A DNA stretch of 12,249 bases from Bacteroidota bacterium (GTDB lineage: Bacteria; Bacteroidota; Ignavibacteria; T3Sed10-11). A program made the position numbers and the translations under genes. The notes under the pieces are model-generated. The model was not told the DNA's origin and did not search any database. It saw only the letters and a list, made by a program, of their open reading frames with translations. The stretch spans positions 1 through 12,249 of the forward strand of contig SKXH01000201.1 in the NCBI GenBank assembly GCA_007128495.1. The letters run 5' to 3'. Of the stretch, positions 7,057 to 12,249 are shown piece by piece (the stretch's first letter is position 1; every line of letters starts with the position of its first letter).

Positions 7057-7357
7057 AAATCGACATGACGGAGTTATATCTGAATTTATCGGTGGTGCAA
7101 TGATTCCTGCTGCCAGGATCGCGGGTGGGTATGCAATGGGATTCGATATGCAATTCCCCGGCGGTAATATCGCAAATTGCAAGCGCGGACTCGCCGCAGC
7201 GAATCGTGCATTGAACGCATTGGATATAACGCGCGATGAGGGTATAATTGATCAGGAAGTTTACCTGGATTATTATCGCCGGGGTAAGGAAGTACGGGGT
7301 GAGCTTGCACTGTATATAGTCGAATTACGGCGACGGTTTGAGAGAGGAATTGTGTGA
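7043..7357 (+). CDS. Hypothetical protein, not recognised
   Basis: A frame of about 104 aa from the ATG at 7043. Other starts in the same frame are TTG 7004 (117 aa), ATG 7016 (113 aa) and ATG 7100 (85 aa); none has a convincing ribosome site. The ATG at 7100 lies in an ATGA overlap with a preceding 16-codon frame (GTG 7053 to TGA 7103). The N-terminal third is rich in Gly, Ala and Met (EFIGGAMIPAARIAGGYAMG); the rest is charged and probably helical, ending in a basic stretch (YRRGKEVRGELALYIVELRR). No signal peptide or clear membrane helix is seen, and there is no family I can name. It is divergent from pstS, shares the intergenic region that contains the Pho box, and ends 45 bp before a strong terminator, all of which favours a real transcribed gene. 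Confidence 0.5.
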   Translation: MNTGENRHDGVISEFIGGAMIPAARIAGGYAMGFDMQFPGGNIANCKRGLAAANRALNALDITRDEGIIDQEVYLDYYRRGKEVRGELALYIVELRRRFERGIV

Positions 7358-7402
7358 GTTATTTCTTTTTGTACCTGTAAAATACATTAACAGAATAATA
7401 AT

Positions 7403-7438
7403 AAAAAAAAGGCAGCCGATAACCCGGCTGCCTTTTTT
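7403..7438. terminator. Bidirectional Rho-independent terminator
   Basis: A perfect 8-bp GC-rich stem, GGCAGCCG (7411-7418) with CGGCTGCC (7425-7432) and a 6-nt loop, is flanked by eight A on the left and six T on the right. Both RNA strands therefore end with a U-run. It serves the + strand small gene ending at 7357 and the - strand receptor gene ending at 7465. Confidence 0.93.
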
Positions 7439-7464
7439 ATAATTACTGCTAACCTTTTAGCTTT

Positions 7465-10400
7465 TTAGTTAAATATATATCGTACTCCGAGCTGAGCGCT
7501 CCAGGTGTTGTTGATGTTGATGTTTCTTATGAAACTTTCAGTCGGAGGTGCGTCCGAGCCGGGTGCGTTATTTACGGTAAATGTTGCATTGCCGTTTTCA
7601 TCCGCTCCCCGGAAATTAAGTAAGCTTGACTGTACCGGTGATTTCGTAACACCCCATTCACTATTAATGAGGTTGGTCAAGTTCAGAACATCGAACGTAA
7701 ATTGAAGTTTGTGAGAGCTGAAAATACTGACGTCCTGCGAGATTCTGAAATCCACCCGGTGTAGCCAGGGCAGTTTTGCGCCGTTTCTTTCGCTTACCTC
7801 TCCTCTGATTCCGCTCAGATATGGATCCTGTTCTATGAAAGCGTCGAGGGCGTTCCATTGTTCCTGTGCGGTACGGGTAACATTACCGTCACTGTCAACG
7901 ATATCAATAAGTTGCGCATCTTCAAAGTTTTCCGGCACATACATCAATCGTAAGCTGCCGTCTCCAAAACTGCCCGAGTACGTGTAGCTGTAGCGGCCCC
8001 ATTCACCGGCGATATAGAGAAGCGAGACTCTTGTCATATGATCCCGGCTGAATACTCTTGTATCGTATGTTACCTGTGCTACTAACTTATTCGGTTGGTC
8101 GAATCTTGAATAACCTAATTCAGGATCGTTTCGATTATTTTGCACAACGTCCGGCCAGAGCGATTGTGCTTGGGAACCGCCGATCAGACCGTATTCACGG
8201 GAACGGCTCATTGTGTAGTTGATGCTAGCGAACAAACCGAAGTCGAATGTTTTTTCAACACCAAGATTAAGGGAGATATATGAACCTTTGTTAATGTTTG
8301 TCAGGTAATAGACCTCACGTAATGTTGTTCCCTCTGCTCCCTCTAAACTCTGTGTATAAAGAGGATATTCATGACCGGCGACATTGACGCTCTCACCGGT
8401 CGGTCTGTTCGCCAGGTTTACTGCCAACGGGCTGTTGAAATCCATCGAGTAGATGAGTTCAGCAGTGCCGATAATGTCAAATGGAAGCATCTGGTCTATT
8501 GCGATGTTTGATCTCCAGACTTGCGGCAACCGGAAATCATTTGCGGTAATATTTATCTGGCTTGGAATTTCGGCATCCAGTGTTGCCGGATCGGGCCGGT
8601 AGAAGTTTACATCAGGTTGAAAACCCTGCCATTCCGGGTTTCCGCCTTGGCCCCAATCATCGGGGAAGAACCCTCGTTGACCCCGCATAACACCGTTTGC
8701 ATTGATCTGGTTGGAAATCCATACAAACGGAAGTCGGCCTGAAAACACTCCGGTTCCGCCGCGGAGCTGGGTAGTGCGATCACCCTGTACATCCCAGTTA
8801 AACCCGATTCGTGGAGACCAGAGCGGATTCATACTGGGGAATTTACTGACGTCAGGAGTTATATTATCGCCGCCTCTGGGATTTGATATTGAGAGATTCA
8901 TTCCATCAACGGCCGGATTTCGCGGTGCATCGACCGGATAGAACGGCAGATCGATCCGCAAACCGGCTGTCAATCTCAGATCCGAATTCACCTGGTATTC
9001 ATTTTGTATGTACAATCCAAGTTGTGCGAAGTTTACCTCGTCCAGCGGAAGTGTTGTGGGGTTATCCTCATCATAGGTAAATCCGATTGCGAAATGGGTT
9101 GGACGGACATTAGGATTCTGATTAATGACCGACTCTACAAAGTCGTCGTATGTCTCATATCGATACCACGAGTTCCAGACCGGATTAAATGCATTTGCAA
9201 ATGTCATATATTCAAAATTTGCACCTGCCGTAATAGTATGTCTTCCCGTAAAGTAGGTGAGGGTGTTCGAAATACTGAGAACATCGTTCTCAAGCAGATT
9301 ACCCACAGTAAAAAGCTCATTACCCATAGACATATAATAGAGAAGTTGACCATCATCATCCGGCTCGAGTACCTCGATCATCGGGAATGTAGCACCTCCG
9401 GGAACACTTCGTTGCGGATCGGTGATCCAGGTGTATCCGACGTTGAAACTGTTTGCAAGGTTTTCACTTATTATTGAGTTAACTTCACCGACAACAGATG
9501 TTATGACATTATCAACGGAGTAGTGCCCGTTTCTAAAGGTGATTGCTTCCGGCCCAAATCGATTGGTCCATCGGTATCTTTCTGATGCAGGAAAACCGCG
9601 AATACTATTACCGTTAATGTTTACATCATTAAATGCATCATATCTATTAAAACGTATCATTGCACGATGGTTATTATTGATATTCCAGTCAAGGCGCGCG
9701 TTCAAACGAAGTGCCTCATCTCCAAATGCAAGACTCTCAAAACCACCTGTATTATACCCGTAAATTGCATTCATCTGCTCCCGCACGAATTCTGCCTGCT
9801 CGATCGGTACCCTTGTGATCTGCGCGCCGTCGGGTGATTGACCGGGTCGTAAAGCAAGACGATTATCGCCTGGATTATCGGCTTCTTCCTGTTCAATCGA
9901 GGCAAAGAAAAATAATCTATCCCTCATAATCGGCCCGCCGACAGACACTCCTCTTACGGATGTAAATGAGTCATCAACAAATAGCTCATTATCCCCGATT
10001 TTATCTCCTACGAGACTCTGGTTTCTGTAATATTGATAAATGGTTCCTTGATAGGTATTGGTACCGCTTTTTGTAATTGCGTTGACGCTCGCACCGGTAA
10101 ATCCACCCTGGCGTACGTCGTATGGAGCAAGGTTAATCTGAATCTCTTCAATAACATCTAAACTAACCGGATTGCCCCCGGCAAATTGGGAAGCCCCCAG
10201 TCCGAAATTGTTGTTGTACACGTTTCCGTCAATGGTGTAGTTATTGAATCGTTGATCACGTCCCGCAAAACTGGTACCGCTGCTTTGCGGTGTAATCCGT
10301 GTCAGATCGTTAATTGATCTGTCGATAGTGGGTAAATTTAAAAGTCTGTCAGAGGTGATATTTGTTGAAGCTCCGGTACGCTCCTGATTAAAAATCCGGT

Positions 10401-10797
10401 CTTCAAGCGCTGTTACGACAATATCACCCAATTCAACAGCTTCAGAACTCAATTGGGCGCGCTGATTGTATGTTTCTCCCAGGGTAAGATAGATATCTTC
10501 CACTACATGAGAGCGATAACCGACGAATGAGAAAGTGAGTGTGTACGGTCCTCCGACCCGCATATTAGGTATTCGATAATTTCCGTCGCCCCGGGTACTG
10601 GCGCCGTACGTTGAGCCGGTTGGTATATGAACAGCAACGACATTTGCACCCGGAAGTGGGTTGTCGTTTTCGTCAAATACCGTTCCGTGTATTGCCGCAG
10701 TCGTAACTCCCTGCGCGAATATAGTATCGCTCGCTGCAAACAGAATCACAAAAGCAAGCAGTGTTAGCCCTATAAAACGGGTAAATAAGAGTTTCAT
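7465..10797 (-). CDS. TonB-dependent outer-membrane receptor, Oar-like, with carboxypeptidase-regulatory domain
   Basis: Outer-membrane protein of 1110 aa. Residues 1-28 are a signal peptide, with likely cleavage at IFA-Q29. Residues about 32-118 form a CarboxypepD_reg-like beta-sandwich (IHGTVFDENDNPLPGANVVAV, then DGNYRIPNMRVGGPYTLTFSFVGY). The LGDIVVTA segment at about 123-130 precedes a plug domain (about 135-240) with the typical YTIDGNVYNNN and VNAITKSGTN strands. The remaining 860 or so residues are alternating amphipathic strands of a large beta-barrel ending in WSAQLGVRYIFN. It resembles the Oar family, described in myxobacteria and common in Bacteroidota. The ligand cannot be read from sequence. 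No SusD-like partner, TonB or ExbBD gene is nearby. An excellent Shine-Dalgarno (AAGGAG, 7 nt before the ATG) fixes the start. The gene is closed by the shared terminator at 7403-7438. Confidence 0.93.
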   Translation of the reverse strand: MKLLFTRFIGLTLLAFVILFAASDTIFAQGVTTAAIHGTVFDENDNPLPGANVVAVHIPTGSTYGASTRGDGNYRIPNMRVGGPYTLTFSFVGYRSHVVEDIYLTLGETYNQRAQLSSEAVELGDIVVTALEDRIFNQERTGASTNITSDRLLNLPTIDRSINDLTRITPQSSGTSFAGRDQRFNNYTIDGNVYNNNFGLGASQFAGGNPVSLDVIEEIQINLAPYDVRQGGFTGASVNAITKSGTNTYQGTIYQYYRNQSLVGDKIGDNELFVDDSFTSVRGVSVGGPIMRDRLFFFASIEQEEADNPGDNRLALRPGQSPDGAQITRVPIEQAEFVREQMNAIYGYNTGGFESLAFGDEALRLNARLDWNINNNHRAMIRFNRYDAFNDVNINGNSIRGFPASERYRWTNRFGPEAITFRNGHYSVDNVITSVVGEVNSIISENLANSFNVGYTWITDPQRSVPGGATFPMIEVLEPDDDGQLLYYMSMGNELFTVGNLLENDVLSISNTLTYFTGRHTITAGANFEYMTFANAFNPVWNSWYRYETYDDFVESVINQNPNVRPTHFAIGFTYDEDNPTTLPLDEVNFAQLGLYIQNEYQVNSDLRLTAGLRIDLPFYPVDAPRNPAVDGMNLSISNPRGGDNITPDVSKFPSMNPLWSPRIGFNWDVQGDRTTQLRGGTGVFSGRLPFVWISNQINANGVMRGQRGFFPDDWGQGGNPEWQGFQPDVNFYRPDPATLDAEIPSQINITANDFRLPQVWRSNIAIDQMLPFDIIGTAELIYSMDFNSPLAVNLANRPTGESVNVAGHEYPLYTQSLEGAEGTTLREVYYLTNINKGSYISLNLGVEKTFDFGLFASINYTMSRSREYGLIGGSQAQSLWPDVVQNNRNDPELGYSRFDQPNKLVAQVTYDTRVFSRDHMTRVSLLYIAGEWGRYSYTYSGSFGDGSLRLMYVPENFEDAQLIDIVDSDGNVTRTAQEQWNALDAFIEQDPYLSGIRGEVSERNGAKLPWLHRVDFRISQDVSIFSSHKLQFTFDVLNLTNLINSEWGVTKSPVQSSLLNFRGADENGNATFTVNNAPGSDAPPTESFIRNININNTWSAQLGVRYIFN

Positions 10798-10804
10798 TAG
10801 GCAG

Positions 10805-10810
10805 CTCCTT
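10805..10810 (-). promoter_or_regulatory. Strong ribosome binding site of the TonB-dependent receptor
   Basis: AAGGAG on the - strand with a 7-nt gap to the ATG at 10797. It is the strongest such site in the window and suggests high translation of the receptor. Confidence 0.75.
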
Positions 10811-10903
10811 ACTGTTAATGTTTAGTTGATGTATTTATTGGATGTAAGTTTTCATTGCAGGACGAACTTTATTATTGCTATGGTACTGCTTAAATAGTTC
10901 TCG

Positions 10904-10932
10904 GCGGCGGGAAAGCATGCCGCACAAATCTA
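10904..10932 (-). promoter_or_regulatory. Weak candidate Bacteroidota-type promoter and leader hairpin for the receptor gene
   Basis: TAGATTTG (10925-10932 on the - strand) matches the Bacteroidota -7 element TAnnTTTG. A TTTG lies 24 nt upstream, slightly too far for the -33 element. Just after the -7 element a GCGGC/GCCGC stem (10919-10923 with 10904-10908) would lie at the start of a leader of about 120 nt. The rest of this 236-bp gap shows nothing further; no known riboswitch motif was seen. Confidence 0.3.
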
Positions 10933-11033
10933 ATCAGAACTGCTTTTAATGATAAGCAAAGCTACACAACAATTTTTAAAAATACAAGAGCGGCTTGTTA
11001 AGTTATTATTAAATCAAAAAGAATTCCGGTTCA

Positions 11034-11405
11034 CTATTCTTTTTTCGCTCTTCGGGCATCAATAAACGACTTTACGGAAAGGATAACAAAAAACAAACAG
11101 AGTATAGCCATCAATGCCTGAACGGTTACTGCGTCAGACCGCTCGACCTGCGTACCGCCTAACATTGAAATAAATTGGAATAAACCGCTCAGAGTTCCTA
11201 AAAACCCGATGAGCGCCAGAGCGGCAGCGCCATGCATCGTATGTTTGTAAAGATTCTCTTTTTGGGCAAGTAATCCGAGAATTAAAAAAGGTATCCCGAA
11301 GAATGTCGGAATGAGGGCGGTGACACTTTCAGCACTCAATCCGAAATAGGCGAATAATCCAAGAAGTATAAAAATTATCCCTAATACAATCGTAAGTTTA
11401 GCCAT
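11034..11405 (-). CDS. Small hypothetical membrane protein with four predicted helices
   Basis: Protein of 123 aa with four hydrophobic segments at about 4-22 (IVLGIIFILLGLFAYFGL), 28-48 (ALIPTFFGIPFLILGLLA), 56-84 (GAAALALIGFLGTLSGLFQFISML) and 92-113 (VTVQALMAILCLFFVILSVKSF). The ends are short and the C-terminus is basic (DARRAKKE), so both ends are probably cytoplasmic. The ALIPTFFGIPFLILGLLA plus KHTMH layout is like that of uncharacterised small membrane proteins of several phyla; I cannot assign a function. It lies 236 bp upstream of the receptor gene on the same strand, too far for a clear operon. No Shine-Dalgarno sequence precedes its ATG. The 154-bp gap upstream is shared with the divergent 34-aa gene. 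Confidence 0.75.
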   Translation of the reverse strand: MAKLTIVLGIIFILLGLFAYFGLSAESVTALIPTFFGIPFLILGLLAQKENLYKHTMHGAAALALIGFLGTLSGLFQFISMLGGTQVERSDAVTVQALMAILCLFFVILSVKSFIDARRAKKE

Positions 11406-11488
11406 ATATTAAGCACTCACTAAAATGAGGTTAGATGAAAATTTCTTGCCGGAAAATATACAGAAATTAATAATCAATTGCCATACTT

Positions 11489-11496
11489 TATATTTG
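11489..11496 (+). promoter_or_regulatory. Weak candidate -7 element (TAnnTTTG) upstream of the 34-aa gene
   Basis: TATATTTG matches the Bacteroidota -7 consensus exactly and lies 63 bp before the ATG at 11560. No TTG sits at the expected -33 spacing, and the region is AT-rich, so this is only a candidate. Confidence 0.25.
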
Positions 11497-11559
11497 CATT
11501 TTTTCCGGTAAATCTGTACACTTCTTAGGTTAATCGTTATTTATCCCGCTTGAATTATA

Positions 11560-11664
11560 ATGGAAAACTTTATTTCCGCATATATTATGCTTTTTCTTCT
11601 TCCCGGAGCCATCCTCGCGCTGGCGTTCGTGTTATCGTATCTGACCCGTGAAGAAGGTGAGTGA
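11560..11664 (+). CDS. 34-aa single-pass membrane protein (small ORF)
   Basis: An ATG-to-TGA frame of 34 codons. The protein begins MENFISAYIM, continues with one hydrophobic helix (about 8-28, LFLLPGAILALAFVLSYL) and ends in a short charged tail (TREEGE). This head, helix and tail plan is that of small membrane proteins which act as subunits of larger membrane complexes (compare KdpF, CydX, MetS or CcoQ in general form only; no sequence match is claimed). It is encoded opposite to both neighbours, and its stop lies 2 bp from the end of the convergent gene at 11667. No Shine-Dalgarno sequence is seen, which is common in this window. It is real-looking but too short for certainty. Confidence 0.5.
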   Translation: MENFISAYIMLFLLPGAILALAFVLSYLTREEGE

Positions 11665-11666
11665 TA

Positions 11667-12131
11667 TTAATCGAACTTTAACCCGAGGAAATCGAGCCCC
11701 AGGTAAGTAACGACCGTCAGGATGAGCGTCCAGAGTGCCAAACTCCAGAACATCCAAAAAGTTATTGAGGTACGCGGCGCTTTCGATAGCAAACCGATGA
11801 TCGCTGCAAGATGGACTCCGGTAACGATCGGAGCGAGCAGTGCTAATCCGGGAAGTCCGTATGTATCCCAGATCTTTCGCCCCAATTTTTTTCTTTTTGA
11901 AACCCGTTCCGTGTCTCCGGCATCGTCTTGAGCTTTTCTTTTCGACGTGCGCCATAGCATATATTTTTCATAGAAATAAATAAGACCGATAACCGGTAAG
12001 AAATTCCCGAGAAATGCCACTACTGCAACCGGTATCGGATGTAACCCTGCAGCAATGGCTGGAGGTATTACAAAAAGTATTTCAATCCAGGGAGTGGCGG
12101 ACAGAAGAAAGACAATAAGGTATTCCCACAT
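11667..12131 (-). CDS. Small multidrug export family membrane protein
   Basis: Inner-membrane protein of 154 aa that matches the layout of the putative small multidrug export family (Pfam Sm_multidrug_ex). The first half has two helices with the family's SATPWIEILFVIPPAIAAGL and AVVAFLGNFLPVIGLIYFYE; a strongly charged cytoplasmic loop follows (about 56-88, KRKAQDDAGDTERVSKRKK). Then come two or three helices with the conserved YGLPGLALLAPIVTGVHLAAIIGL and an aromatic last helix. The family name is historical: transport of drugs is not well shown for most members, so export is tentative. The start has no Shine-Dalgarno sequence. The remaining 118 bp to the window edge are AT-rich and show no feature. 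Confidence 0.8.
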   Translation of the reverse strand: MWEYLIVFLLSATPWIEILFVIPPAIAAGLHPIPVAVVAFLGNFLPVIGLIYFYEKYMLWRTSKRKAQDDAGDTERVSKRKKLGRKIWDTYGLPGLALLAPIVTGVHLAAIIGLLSKAPRTSITFWMFWSLALWTLILTVVTYLGLDFLGLKFD

Positions 12132-12249
12132 ATTCAGATATCGATTATCTTGAGACCGGATTTTTTCATATGCTTAGTTTAACAATGTAGTTAGGAAAAA
12201 ACAAGGTTGATTGATTTAAAGTTCTTATTTTCTTATCCTTCAAAAATAA

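Noticed and set aside
9004..9477. 157-aa open frame on the + strand
   Set aside because: It is antisense to the beta-barrel region of the receptor and has scattered Cys and Ile with no domain pattern.
10798..11033. Riboswitch upstream of the TonB-dependent receptor
   Set aside because: Neither the conserved cobalamin core nor the thiamine element was found; only one short stem is visible.
11556..11561. TATAAT on the + strand as a promoter for the 34-aa gene
   Set aside because: It overlaps the start codon of that gene, so it could not yield a transcript containing the start.

Overview
The window reads as a chromosomal segment from a Gram-negative bacterium, probably of the Bacteroidota/FCB superphylum. 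The pointers are an Oar-like TonB-dependent receptor with an N-terminal carboxypeptidase-regulatory domain, a lipoprotein PstS, an outer-membrane/TonB-style cell envelope, and many genes with weak or no Shine-Dalgarno sequence. The lineage cannot be fixed more closely from sequence reading alone.

Layout, left to right. (1) Positions 1-344 hold the 3' end of dnaB (replicative helicase, + strand). (2) Positions 366-2510 hold a phoB-phoR two-component pair on +, only 21 bp after dnaB. (3) Positions 2554-6812 hold a complete high-affinity phosphate operon on the - strand, transcribed pstS-pstC-pstA-pstB-phoU and running tail-to-tail into phoR. Upstream of pstS lie four TAAC units (GTTA on the + strand) spaced exactly 11 bp apart, followed by a TATAAT hexamer 16 bp downstream of the last unit. 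This looks like a PhoB/PhoP-type Pho box. (4) Positions 6982-7357 hold a small unrecognised + strand locus of three short reading frames, two joined by GTGA and ATGA four-base overlaps. It ends at a strong two-way terminator (7403-7438). (5) Positions 7465-10797 hold a 1110-aa outer-membrane TonB-dependent receptor on -. (6) Positions 11034-12131 hold a small four-helix membrane protein (-), a 34-aa single-pass membrane protein (+), and a small multidrug-export-family membrane protein (-).

How the parts work together: PstS captures phosphate in the periplasm, PstCAB imports it, and PhoU couples transporter state to the PhoR kinase. PhoR phosphorylates PhoB, which most likely binds the repeats upstream of pstS and so closes the loop. 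Sensor, regulator, transporter and candidate operator all lie within about 6.6 kb.

The core is a well-known system and not a new one. The parts that are not standard are the small overlapping frames beside the Pho box, the unlisted 34-aa membrane protein, the paired hairpins between pstB and phoU, and a PhoR with no visible cytoplasmic PAS domain. No rRNA, tRNA, CRISPR array or insertion sequence was seen, and no gene-free stretch exceeds 300 bp.
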